Both the position numbers and the translations under genes were made by a program. The notes under the pieces are model-generated. The model was not told the DNA's origin. It saw nothing but the letters and a program-made list of their open reading frames with translations, and did not search any database. Shown here in pieces: positions 19,032-27,016 of a DNA stretch of 35,851 bases. How positions within the stretch are numbered: the stretch's first letter is position 1; each line of letters opens with the position of its first letter. Source of the stretch: Pseudomonadota bacterium. Lineage in GTDB: Bacteria; Pseudomonadota; Alphaproteobacteria; Caulobacterales; Caulobacteraceae. The DNA lies in NCBI GenBank assembly GCA_023432855.1, contig JAEZEZ010000006.1, positions 1 through 35,851 of the forward strand. Reading direction: 5' to 3'.

Positions 19032-19888
19032 TCCACGCGCCCCTGATCTCCGGCCCGCCCGACATTCTGATCGAGCCCATCGTCCGGGCCGCCCTGGCCG
19101 AAGACCTCGGCCGCGCCGGCGACGTCACCGCCGCCGCCTGCATTCCGGAGGGCTCGCGCATGGGCGCCCTGTTCTCGGCGCGCCGGGAAGGCCGGATCGC
19201 CGGTCTGGCCTGTATCCGCATCGCCGTGCGCCTCATGGACCCCTCCGCCAACATCGAGATCCTCGTCAACGACGGCGAGGACGCGGAGGCGGGCACGGTG
19301 CTGGCCCGGGTCGAGGCCGACGCCCGCGCCCTGCTGGCGGCCGAGCGCACGGCGCTGAATCTGGCCCAGCGGCTGTCGGGCATCGCCACCCTCACCCGGG
19401 CCTATGTGCGGGCGGTGGAGGGCACGGCCGTGCGCATCGCCGACACGCGCAAGACCACGCCGGGCCTGCGGGTTCTCGAGAAGCACGCCGTCCGCTGCGG
19501 CGGCGGGGTCAACCACCGCTTCGGCCTCGACGACGCCATCCTGATCAAGGACAACCACGTCGCCGTTTGCGGCGGCATCGGCCCGGCCCTGGAACGCGCC
19601 CGCGCCAAGGCCGGGTGGCTCACGCCTATCGAGATCGAGGTCGACAACCTGGCCCAGTTCGCCGAGGCCCGCGCCTACGAGCCCGACGTCATCATGCTCG
19701 ACAACTTCTCGCTCGAGGACCTGCGCGAGGCGGTGGCGATGAACAACTACGTCTGCAAGCTGGAGGCCTCGGGAGGGGTCAACCTCGACACCGTCCGCGC
19801 CATCGCCGACACCGGCGTCGACGCCATCTCGGTCGGCGCCCTGACCCATTCGGCGCCCGCGCTGGACATCGGGCTGGACGCCGTCTGA
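19028..19888 (+). CDS. nadC: Nicotinate-nucleotide pyrophosphorylase (quinolinate phosphoribosyltransferase)
   Basis: 286 aa. It converts quinolinate and PRPP to nicotinate mononucleotide with loss of CO2. Visible: EDLGRAGDVT (25-34), ERTALNLAQRLSG (106-118), DTRKTTPG (139-146), GGGVNHR (158-164), KDNH (174-177), and the C-terminal EASGGVNL and DAISVGALTHS phosphate-binding stretches. Last gene of the operon, overlapping nadB by ATGA; the convergent acyltransferase gene ends 3 nt beyond its stop. Confidence 0.96.
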   Translation: MIHAPLISGPPDILIEPIVRAALAEDLGRAGDVTAAACIPEGSRMGALFSARREGRIAGLACIRIAVRLMDPSANIEILVNDGEDAEAGTVLARVEADARALLAAERTALNLAQRLSGIATLTRAYVRAVEGTAVRIADTRKTTPGLRVLEKHAVRCGGGVNHRFGLDDAILIKDNHVAVCGGIGPALERARAKAGWLTPIEIEVDNLAQFAEARAYEPDVIMLDNFSLEDLREAVAMNNYVCKLEASGGVNLDTVRAIADTGVDAISVGALTHSAPALDIGLDAV

Positions 19889-19891
19889 GCC

Positions 19892-20980
19892 TCAGGCCGC
19901 GGCTGGCTCCCGCGGCCTGCGCCGGCGCGCGATGGCTCGCTGCAACGGCGCATCGACCAGGCGGTCGAAGACCCAGGCGACGCCCAGCGCCACAGGGAAG
20001 GCGCCGGCCCACAGCAGCCAGTGGACCTCCACCGGCAGGGGGACGCGCGCCTCCAGCATCCGCACCAGCCCGAACCAGACGGCGCCGGTCAGGGCGTGGG
20101 TGATGAACAGGGCGAAGGACAGACGGGCCCCCGCCGCGGCGAGCCTCGACAGCCCGGTCTTCCAGGCGTCGGCGGCGACGATCACGAGCGCCACGGCGAT
20201 GATCGAGGTGAAATCCGACTGCGGCGTGCGCGGCAGGGATTCCAGCAGCAGGATCGCGGCCAGCGACATCCCCACGATCCCCGCCGCGGCCCGCGGCGTC
20301 AGACGCACCTCGACCGCCGCCCGCGACAGCAACAGTCCGCCCAGGAACAGCGGAACCGCCCGCACCACGCCCAGGTCGAAGGGCAGGTCGTAAAGGCCCA
20401 TGCCGGTGACGCCGCGCGCGGCGACGGCTGCGCCCCCCACGAGGACGGGCGCAGCCAGCAGCGCCGCGAACGCCGACAGGCGCCCGCTCGCCCGCCACGC
20501 CAGCGGGAACAGGGCGTAGCAGACCACCAGGGCCGACAGGCTCCAGGAGGGCACGTTCCAGCCGGCCACGTGCCCGAAGCCCCAGGCGTGGACGAGCCCC
20601 GCCTGCAGCCAGAAGTCCGCGACCCCATAGCGGTCCGGATGCTTGGGTTCGATGCCGACCGCGTGGCTGATCGCGACCAGGGCGGCGAAGCCCACGAGCA
20701 CGATCAGGTGGGCCGGCCAGATGCGCACGAGACGCCTGCGGACGAAGGCGCCGGCGCCCACGCGGCCCTCGTCCAGGCTGCGCCCGTAGGCGCGGCCCAG
20801 CACATACCCCGACAGCATCAGGAAGAAGTCGGTCGCCAGCCAGCCCTGCCCCAGCAGTCTGGACATGGCGTCCAGGTGGATCGGGGCGTCGTCGCCGAAA
20901 TGGTACAGCACGATGAAGGCGGCCGCGGCGAAACGCAGCCACTCCAGCGGTCCCCCGCGCTCCAGCTTCGCTCCGGCCAT
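19892..20980 (-). CDS. Acyltransferase 3 family membrane protein (OafA-like)
   Basis: 362 aa from ATG 20980; the frame remains open to a GTG at 21055, which would add 25 residues of unlikely sequence. About ten hydrophobic segments are visible. The family motif is LEWLRFAAAAFIVLYHFGDD with the conserved His of YHF, then ATDFFLMLSGYVLGRAY with the F-S-G loop, and RRRLVRIWPAH. These enzymes O-acylate surface sugars in the inner membrane, using acyl-CoA. Substrate unknown. Neither start has a strong ribosome binding site. Confidence 0.88.
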   Translation of the reverse strand: MAGAKLERGGPLEWLRFAAAAFIVLYHFGDDAPIHLDAMSRLLGQGWLATDFFLMLSGYVLGRAYGRSLDEGRVGAGAFVRRRLVRIWPAHLIVLVGFAALVAISHAVGIEPKHPDRYGVADFWLQAGLVHAWGFGHVAGWNVPSWSLSALVVCYALFPLAWRASGRLSAFAALLAAPVLVGGAAVAARGVTGMGLYDLPFDLGVVRAVPLFLGGLLLSRAAVEVRLTPRAAAGIVGMSLAAILLLESLPRTPQSDFTSIIAVALVIVAADAWKTGLSRLAAAGARLSFALFITHALTGAVWFGLVRMLEARVPLPVEVHWLLWAGAFPVALGVAWVFDRLVDAPLQRAIARRRRPREPAAA

Positions 20981-21175
20981 GGTCAATCCCGCGCCTGTGC
21001 CAGTTCGGCGCTCTCCCGGGCGCGGCTGCAAGGCGGGGGCCGACCGCACCGTCACCCCGTCCCGAAGGTCGGAGGATGACGAGGTCGCGCCCCCTTACCG
21101 AAGTTTCATGACCCCGGGCGCATCCGTCCGGCCGCGCCCGCGCCTCTACCCTGCGAACGACGGGGAGCGCCTTCC

Positions 21176-22468
21176 ATGTGCATCAGCCGCAGATCCATGC
21201 TCGCGGGCGGAGGCCTCGCGGTCCTCGCCGGCGAAGCCGCCCGCGCCCAGGCCCCCGCTCCGGCGGCGCCCGCAGCGCCTCCCCCCACGCTGGAGGAACG
21301 GCTTGCGGCGCGGGCGGCGGACCATCGTCACGCCCTGGCCTTCGACGGCCACGCCTTTTCCGGTCCGGGCTGGGACCTGCTGGTCGACGAGGGCCGCAAG
21401 GCCAAGTTCTTCATGCTGGGCGAGGAGCACGGCCTGGCCGAGAACGCGGCGCTGGCGGCGCAGCTGGTCGAGACCCTGGCGCCGGCGGGCTACAACCGCC
21501 TGGCCATCGAGATCTCCCCGCCCATGGCCGCCGAGATCGGGCAGATCCTGGACCGCGGCGGCGTCGGCGCGCTGGAGCGCTACTACGCCCAGCACCAGAC
21601 CATGGTCGCCTTCTACACCATGCGCCAGGAGGCCGAATTTCTGGCCCGGGCGCGGCGCGCCCTGCCCCGCGGCCAGGACGCGCTGTGGGGACTGGACTAT
21701 GAGGTCGGCGGCGACCGGCGGCTGATCGCGCGGCTGAAGACGAAGCCCAAGCCCGCAGGCGCGCGTGCGCCGATGACGGCGCTGGCCACCGCCGCCACCG
21801 CCGCCTGGGCCGACTACCAGGCCAGCCGCAACCCGGGAAAGCTGTTCAGCTTCTCCGGCGATCCGCAGCTGGTCCGCGACCTGATGGCGGCCTGGCCGAA
21901 CCCCGACCCCGAGTCCGCCGTCATCCTCGACACCCTGCTGGGCACGCTGGAAACCAACGGACTGTGGGTGCAGCAGAAGGGCTGGGAGTCCAACCAGCGC
22001 CGCGCCGAGTTGATGCGCGCCAACTGGGCGCGCTACTGGCGCGGCCTGGGGCCGAAGGCGCGCGACACGCGGGCCTTCTTCAAGTTCGGCGCAAGCCACC
22101 TGATCCGCGGCCGCTCGATGACCGAGGTGCTCGACATGGGCAACCTGATCGCCGAGACCGCCGCCCTCGAGGGCAGGTCGAGCTTCAACATCTTCGTGGT
22201 CGGGGGCGCGGGCGCGAAGGCGGCGCAGTTCAATCCGGTGGCCTGGCGCTACGAGACGAAGCCCGCCGGGGATGCGGAGGCCGAGGGACTGGGTTTCCTC
22301 ACCGCCCAGGCCCTGCCGCAGGGCTTCACCGTCATCGACCTGCGCCCGCTGAGGCCGCTGTTGTCGGCCGGCCAGACCCGCAAGGCCGATCCGCGGGTGG
22401 CGCGCGTGGTCCACGGCTTCGACGCTTTGGTGGTCATGCCCGGCGCCTCGGCGTCAGCGAACCTGTAG
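21176..22468 (+). CDS. Secreted EreA/ChaN-like protein with Tat-type signal
   Basis: 430 aa. The N-terminus has a twin-arginine-like signal (ISRRSMLAGGGLAVLAGEAARA) followed by an Ala/Pro linker. The mature part has FFMLGEEHGLAENAALAAQL and LAIEISPPMAAEI, which recall the erythromycin-esterase/ChaN-like fold, where the GE-x-HG motif carries catalytic or metal-binding residues. A second conserved-looking segment is FKFGASHLIRG (about 302-312). The ATG has GGGGAG about 8 nt upstream. Assignment to this superfamily is by motif; the substrate is unknown and antibiotic inactivation should not be assumed. Confidence 0.7.
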   Translation: MCISRRSMLAGGGLAVLAGEAARAQAPAPAAPAAPPPTLEERLAARAADHRHALAFDGHAFSGPGWDLLVDEGRKAKFFMLGEEHGLAENAALAAQLVETLAPAGYNRLAIEISPPMAAEIGQILDRGGVGALERYYAQHQTMVAFYTMRQEAEFLARARRALPRGQDALWGLDYEVGGDRRLIARLKTKPKPAGARAPMTALATAATAAWADYQASRNPGKLFSFSGDPQLVRDLMAAWPNPDPESAVILDTLLGTLETNGLWVQQKGWESNQRRAELMRANWARYWRGLGPKARDTRAFFKFGASHLIRGRSMTEVLDMGNLIAETAALEGRSSFNIFVVGGAGAKAAQFNPVAWRYETKPAGDAEAEGLGFLTAQALPQGFTVIDLRPLRPLLSAGQTRKADPRVARVVHGFDALVVMPGASASANL

Positions 22469-22513
22469 GGGCCGACATCCTTGCCGGCTGGCCGGAAGTA
22501 AGTTCGCCGCGGC

Positions 22514-24169
22514 TCAGGTCATCGGCTCGCTGACCTCGCGGGGGGCGTGCGGGTCGCCGGGGCCGGTCTGGCGTTCGATCATGCGCCGCACCCGCGGCGG
22601 TCCCGCGCCGTTGTGCAGGGCGCGCACCCGTTCGGCGACGGCCAGGTCGTCATGGGTCAGGCGCTGGTTGTGGCGCACGTAATCGACCCAGGTCGGGGTG
22701 TGGTAGCGCTCGATCCACAGCTCGGGCTCGGCCAGGTCGCGCAGCAGGGTCCAGTGGCGCGCCCCGTCACGGCGGCGCACGCGGCGGCGCTCGGCCATCG
22801 CCTCCAGGAACGCCGGCACATCCTCTTCGCGGATGTTGTATTCGATCGTGACCACCACCGGGCCGCTGCGGGGCTCGATCGGCACCTTGGTGCGCGGCTC
22901 CTGCCAGCGCTGGAGCAGCTGCAGGTTCAAGTCGCCCGAGGCCGGCAGGGGCAGGCGCAGCCCGATGGCGGCGCAGATCAGCAGCACCCCGGCCGACCCG
23001 GCGAGCGCCGCCGACAGGCTTTCGGCCTCGGCGATGGCGCCCCAGGTCCAGGCGCCCGCCGCCATGCCGCCGAAGGCCGCCATCTGATAGAGCGCGAGCG
23101 CCCGGGCCACGACCCAGCGCGGCACCGACATCTGGACGGTGACGTTGAAGCTCGACAGGGCCAGCACCCAGCCGGCGCCGGCCAGGGCCAGGGCGGCGAC
23201 GGTGAGCGGCAGCCACGGGCTGAAGCCCGTGACCAGGGCCGCGGCGGCGAAGCCCGCGCAGGACCAGCGCACCAGCGTCTCCACCGACATGCGCTGGCGC
23301 AAGCGTGTGCTGGCCAGCGCGCCGGCCACGGCGCCGGCGCCGAACGATCCCAGCAGCAGGCCGAAGGTGACGGGGCCTCCGCCGATGGTCTCGCGAGCCA
23401 CCAGCGGCATCAGGGCCTGCAGCGAACTGGCGCCGACGCCGAACACCGCCGCGCGCAGCAACACCGTGTAGACCCGCGGCGACAGGGCGGCGTAGCGGAC
23501 GCCCGCGGCCATCGCCCCGCCGAGCCGCTCTCGCCCGAGCGTGGAGGCCGCCCGCTCGGGCCTCCAGCGCCAGAGCACGGCGATCAGGCCAAAGTAGCTG
23601 AAGACGTTGACCGCGAAGGCGCCCACCGCGCCCACGGCCGCGACGATCGCCCCGCCTACCGCCGGCCCCACGCTGCGGGCGAGGTTGAAGCCCATGGAGT
23701 TCAGGGTCACCGCCTCGGCCAGGTCCTCGCGCGGGACCATGTCGCCGACCGAGGCCTGCCAGGCCGGGCCGTTGAAGGCCACGCCGCAGCCGATGAGGAA
23801 GGTGAAGGTCAGCAGCGTCCAGGGCGTGATCAGCTCGAGCCAGGCGAACACCGCCAGCGCCGCCGAGACGATCAGCATGAAGGTTTGTGCGGCCAGCATC
23901 ATGATGCGCCGGTCGATGGTGTCCGCCATGGCCCCGGCCGGCAGGGACAGCAGCATGATGGGCAGGGTGACCGAAGCCTGCACCAGGGCCACCATCTGGG
24001 CCGAGGCGATGGAGGTCATCATCCACGATGCGCCCACCGACTGGATCAGGCCGCCCAGGTTGCTGGCCAGGCTCATCAGCCAGACCATCCGGAACACGGG
24101 ATGGCGCAGCGCCTTCAGGGGCGACGAGCGGGCGCGTAAGCGTGGTTCGGGCTTGGCGGAAGCGTCCAT
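22514..24169 (-). CDS. MFS exporter with C-terminal monooxygenase-like domain (MFS_3 / EntS-type)
   Basis: 551 aa from ATG 24169, chosen because AAGAGGA lies just upstream; the frame extends 17 codons further without support. About twelve membrane helices cover residues 25-405, with the signature DTIDRRIMML after helix 2-3 and GPAVGGAI. The last ~150 residues are soluble and resemble the ABM-like domain found in MFS_3 proteins (VVVTIEYNIREEDVPAFLEA, HWTLLRDLAEPELWIERYH, RLTHDDLAVAERV). The family includes the enterobactin exporter EntS; this protein's substrate is unknown. Divergent to the small stress-type genes at 24307. Confidence 0.9.
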   Translation of the reverse strand: MDASAKPEPRLRARSSPLKALRHPVFRMVWLMSLASNLGGLIQSVGASWMMTSIASAQMVALVQASVTLPIMLLSLPAGAMADTIDRRIMMLAAQTFMLIVSAALAVFAWLELITPWTLLTFTFLIGCGVAFNGPAWQASVGDMVPREDLAEAVTLNSMGFNLARSVGPAVGGAIVAAVGAVGAFAVNVFSYFGLIAVLWRWRPERAASTLGRERLGGAMAAGVRYAALSPRVYTVLLRAAVFGVGASSLQALMPLVARETIGGGPVTFGLLLGSFGAGAVAGALASTRLRQRMSVETLVRWSCAGFAAAALVTGFSPWLPLTVAALALAGAGWVLALSSFNVTVQMSVPRWVVARALALYQMAAFGGMAAGAWTWGAIAEAESLSAALAGSAGVLLICAAIGLRLPLPASGDLNLQLLQRWQEPRTKVPIEPRSGPVVVTIEYNIREEDVPAFLEAMAERRRVRRRDGARHWTLLRDLAEPELWIERYHTPTWVDYVRHNQRLTHDDLAVAERVRALHNGAGPPRVRRMIERQTGPGDPHAPREVSEPMT

Positions 24170-24254
24170 GATCCTCTTCACGGGCGAGTCCGGCCCGCCC
24201 GACAACACTCGAAACGCCACCGCTTCGTTCGGCGCGGCGATCGCGAGTCCGGAA

Positions 24255-24279
24255 GGAACAAGGGGCCGGACGAGCTGTT
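24255..24279 (+). promoter_or_regulatory. Probable EcfG (general stress sigma) promoter
   Basis: GGAAC at 24255-24259, 16 nt, then TGTT at 24276-24279, close to the consensus GGAAC-N16/17-CGTT. The expected start of transcription is near 24287, leaving a 20-nt leader that contains GGAG before the ATG at 24307. The downstream genes encode small, charged, disordered proteins of the kind often found in this regulon. Confidence 0.6.
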
Positions 24280-24306
24280 CTTCAAGGGAGCAGTGAGGAG
24301 AATTCC

Positions 24307-24540
24307 ATGAGCAAGGCGCCCCCCATCCCGCCGGAAGAACAGGCCAAGGGCCCGCAGGGCGAGGAACGCACCTTCAGCATGAAGGCGAAGCTGAAGGGCG
24401 ACAACGTCGGCCGCCGCGACGCCACCACCGGCCTGCAGTCCAAGCAGCCCGGCGACGACGACGTGAACCTCAAGCAGCAGGGCCGCCAGGCCAACACCTG
24501 GCAGAACACCCACCACCAGGGCTACCAGCAGGACCGCTGA
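24307..24540 (+). CDS. Small hydrophilic protein, probable stress protein
   Basis: 77 aa, no hydrophobic segment and no cysteine; rich in Gln, Lys, Gly and Asp, so probably disordered. It starts MSKAPPIPPEEQAKGPQGEE and ends in a Gln/His-rich stretch (NTWQNTHHQGYQQDR). GAGGAG lies about 6 nt before the ATG. Followed 2 nt later by a second gene of the same character, so the two are an operon. No family recognised; hydrophilin-like behaviour is inferred from composition and the upstream promoter. Confidence 0.75.
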   Translation: MSKAPPIPPEEQAKGPQGEERTFSMKAKLKGDNVGRRDATTGLQSKQPGDDDVNLKQQGRQANTWQNTHHQGYQQDR

Positions 24541-24542
24541 TC

Positions 24543-24803
24543 ATGCCGGACAAGCATCCCAACACCGAACGCTGGGGCGGCCCGGGCGCCAGCCACGAGG
24601 ACCGCACCGAGGAGCCGCCGAAGAAGGTGGACCCGCGCGCGCCGGGCGAGCCGACCAACACCCCCTACAGCCGCGTCTCCGGCGGCGGCGGCGAACGCGA
24701 CCGCCACCACGCCCACGACGCTTTCGGCAAGAGCGACCACGAGCAGAGCTCGGCCGAGAAAGCCAAGGGCGACGGCTCGACCAACATCGGCGCCAACCGC
24801 TGA
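24543..24803 (+). CDS. Second small hydrophilic protein of the pair
   Basis: 86 aa starting MPDKHPNTERWGGPGASHED. Strongly charged, rich in Gly, His, Asp and Pro, with RVSGGGGERDRHHAHDAFGK in the middle; no hydrophobic core, so likely disordered. The gap to the preceding stop is 2 nt, indicating co-transcription. A strong hairpin terminator follows at 24808-24837. No family recognised. Confidence 0.72.
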   Translation: MPDKHPNTERWGGPGASHEDRTEEPPKKVDPRAPGEPTNTPYSRVSGGGGERDRHHAHDAFGKSDHEQSSAEKAKGDGSTNIGANR

Positions 24804-24807
24804 CGAA

Positions 24808-24837
24808 AACGGCGGCTCCCGCGAGGGAGCCGCCGTT
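24808..24837. terminator. Bidirectional intrinsic terminator
   Basis: A perfect 13-bp stem (AACGGCGGCTCCC / GGGAGCCGCCGTT) has a GCGA tetraloop. The minus-strand side continues into TTTTCG; the plus-strand side continues AAATCGTTT. It sits between convergent genes, 5 nt after the stop of one and 24 nt from the stop of the other. Confidence 0.85.
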
Positions 24838-24860
24838 AAATCGTTTGGTTGGCGCGAGCC

Positions 24861-26006
24861 TTATTCGGCGGCCGGCGCCGCCGGAGCGGGCTGGGCCGGG
24901 GCCTCGGCGGGAGCCGCCGGGGCCGGTTTGGGCTTCTCGGGCCTGGGCTCGGCGCGGACCGCGGGCTGGACCGGCTTGACGGGCGCAGGCTCGGCGACCG
25001 GCCTGGCCGCGGGCGCGGGGCCCGCCGCCGGCGCGGTTTCGGCCTTGGAGGCCTCTTCGGCGCCGCCGAGACCGGCGAACAGGATCTTGTAGGGCGCATC
25101 GCCGTCCGACGACGGCAGGGGCACCATGCTGGCGTGCACCGGCTGGAAGCTGTCCACGCCCGTGGAGGGCCGCGGGGTGTAGCGGAAGGACTCCGTCGAG
25201 CCGTTGCGCCCGCCGAAGCGGTAGAAGACGTGGGTGCCGACCTGGGCCACGCGCATCAGCTGGTGGCGCCAGCGCGGCGACACGCCGGTGGTGTGGAAGT
25301 GGGTGGCGGTGCCGACCTCGGCCATCACCGCGCCGGCCATGGCCTTGGCGGCCACGTCCTGGGCCCGGCGCCAGGCGCCCGGCTCCTTGCGCCGGCGCAT
25401 CGAGCCGTCGCAGGTGAAGCTGAACTGGCAGCCGACGCGCTTGGCCGCGCCCTGGTAGACGACGCCGCAGACGGTCTTGGGGAAGGCCGGGTGGCGCGCG
25501 CGGTTCAGCACCACCTGGGCGACGGCGCGCATGCCGGCGAGGCCTTCGCCGCGGGCTTCGTAGTAGACGGCCTGGGCCAGGCAATCGAGATCACGGGTGG
25601 AATCCAGCGCGCCGGCCATGCGGAAGGCGGGAGCCGCGGCGGTGGACGTCATGGTCAGGCTGGCCTTGCGCAGCTTGGGATCGCTGGCTGCCTGGCGGCG
25701 CTCGAGGCGGCCGGCGAGGCCGGTGGACTGGCGGTCGCGCGCGGCGCCGCCGGCGACGGTGTAGGGGTCATGGCGCCGGGCGATGGCCAGGGCGCTGTGG
25801 TCGAGGCCGCCCGCGGCGGCGATGAGCGACTGTTCCGAGGCGTCCTCGGCGCCGGCCAGGCGCTCGGCCTTGGCCTTTACGGTCATGGCGTTGGCCAGGG
25901 AGCCGCCCATATAGGCGCCGCCCACAGCCAGAACGCCCATGGAACCGATGACTGCCGCGCTGACTAGAGCGCGCAGGGGCGCACGCGCCTGCGTGTTCGT
26001 GGTCAA
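24861..26006 (-). CDS. Secreted SleB/CwlJ-type cell wall hydrolase (paralogue)
   Basis: 381 aa if started at TTG 26006, which has AGAGGA 9 nt upstream; a GTG at 26036 would add 10 residues. N-terminal membrane/signal helix (about 15-40), then the Hydrolase_2 domain with CLAQAVYYEARGEGLAGMRA, VLNRARHPAFPKTVCGVVYQ and GCQFSFTCDGSMRRR, and THVFYRFGG. The C-terminal ~80 residues are an Ala/Pro/Glu low-complexity tail. Same architecture as the gene at 8070-9308: the two share most core motif residues but little outside. Predicted peptidoglycan hydrolase in the periplasm. Confidence 0.9.
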   Translation of the reverse strand: MTTNTQARAPLRALVSAAVIGSMGVLAVGGAYMGGSLANAMTVKAKAERLAGAEDASEQSLIAAAGGLDHSALAIARRHDPYTVAGGAARDRQSTGLAGRLERRQAASDPKLRKASLTMTSTAAAPAFRMAGALDSTRDLDCLAQAVYYEARGEGLAGMRAVAQVVLNRARHPAFPKTVCGVVYQGAAKRVGCQFSFTCDGSMRRRKEPGAWRRAQDVAAKAMAGAVMAEVGTATHFHTTGVSPRWRHQLMRVAQVGTHVFYRFGGRNGSTESFRYTPRPSTGVDSFQPVHASMVPLPSSDGDAPYKILFAGLGGAEEASKAETAPAAGPAPAARPVAEPAPVKPVQPAVRAEPRPEKPKPAPAAPAEAPAQPAPAAPAAE

Positions 26007-26497
26007 GACTGTGAATCCTCTGCGGCGAGCCCCCACTCGGGCCCAAACTCAACACTCCCCTGGCCGATATCCCTCGAGGCCGTACGGAGAGCGTCTCCCG
26101 GTCGAACTGCAGTGTTGTCCGCGCCGGTCGCGGCTCTTAAGCCATCGCAATGTGGCGCCAATGTGGTTGATTCGCAAGTCTTTGCTGCATCGCAACAAAA
26201 ACGCCTGTCCAGACAACGGATTCCGGCGGGCGGAAAAGATGTGCACCTGCAAAACGCCGCGCGGAGACCGGCGCGGGCCTCGCGCATCTGGCGCGATGCT
26301 CATGGCGCAAATGTGACGACTGCATGACAACTCATCGCCCGCCACGCGTCGTCTGACGCTACTCGATTAATCTGAACGCCGTCGAAGAAGCCGCCATGTG
26401 TTCGCGGCGGCCGAAAGCTTGGCGTTGCGGGCCCGACGGGCGCTTGCACGCGGGTCGCGAGGAGCGCAATCTGCCGCCAACGAGGGAGGATGACCCC
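26007..26497. other. Intergenic region without a supported gene
   Basis: About 490 nt between divergent secreted-protein genes. Short overlapping frames are present on both strands but none has a credible ribosome binding site or product. The AT-richer stretch around 26140-26230 is the likeliest place for promoters. I see no strong palindrome or known operator. Confidence 0.5.
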
Positions 26498-26965
26498 ATG
26501 AAGACGATGCGCGTCCTGACCACGGCCGCCGCCGCGGCGCTCGTGGTGGCCACGGCCGGAGCGGCGCCCGCCGCCGCCGCCGCCGACCTGATCTTCACCA
26601 AGGACCAGGGCGAGGAGATCCTCAGCACCTTCGACGGCAAGCCCTGGTGGCAGATGCAGGCCTACTGCGCCGGCTTCCACGGGGCCACGGCCAACTACTT
26701 CGACCGCCAGGGCGAACGCAGCCGCGCCAAAGCCGCCGAGGCCGCCGGCGTCGACGCGCTGAACACCGCCGTGCGCCAGCTGATGCGCGACCGCGGCGTC
26801 AGCGCAGCCGAGGCCACCAAGCTGGCTGAGAGCGCCGTGCAGGTCGGCGGCCGCACCACCGCCCAGGCCCTGAACCAGGACGGCACCGCCAGCTTCGGCC
26901 AGTGGAACTACTGGCGCAGCTTCTGCATCGACGCCAAGGCCGCCTACGTCCGCGCCGCCCGCTAG
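26498..26965 (+). CDS. Small secreted hypothetical protein
   Basis: 155 aa from ATG 26498, chosen because GAGGGAGGA lies 7 nt upstream and because the signal peptide then begins correctly (MKTMRVLTTAAAAALVVATAGAAPAAAAA, cleavage near residue 28). The mature ~125 residues are helical with two cysteines (QAYCAGFHG and RSFCIDAKA), probably a disulfide. It resembles short periplasmic alphaproteobacterial proteins of unknown role. It is 51 nt upstream of the MscS gene. Confidence 0.8.
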   Translation: MKTMRVLTTAAAAALVVATAGAAPAAAAADLIFTKDQGEEILSTFDGKPWWQMQAYCAGFHGATANYFDRQGERSRAKAAEAAGVDALNTAVRQLMRDRGVSAAEATKLAESAVQVGGRTTAQALNQDGTASFGQWNYWRSFCIDAKAAYVRAAR

Positions 26966-27016
26966 GCCGGCCCCCCGTCCGGGAACCTTGACCGTCCGGA
27001 GGGACTCTCTCCGGGC

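Noticed and set aside
21176..22468. Calling this gene an erythromycin esterase resistance gene
   Set aside because: The similarity is limited to the GEEHG-type motif, and a Tat-like signal sends the protein out of the cytoplasm; resistance cannot be inferred.
22547..24139. 530-codon plus-strand frame opposite the MFS exporter
   Set aside because: His/Gly/Arg-rich antisense shadow; the minus strand encodes a complete transporter.
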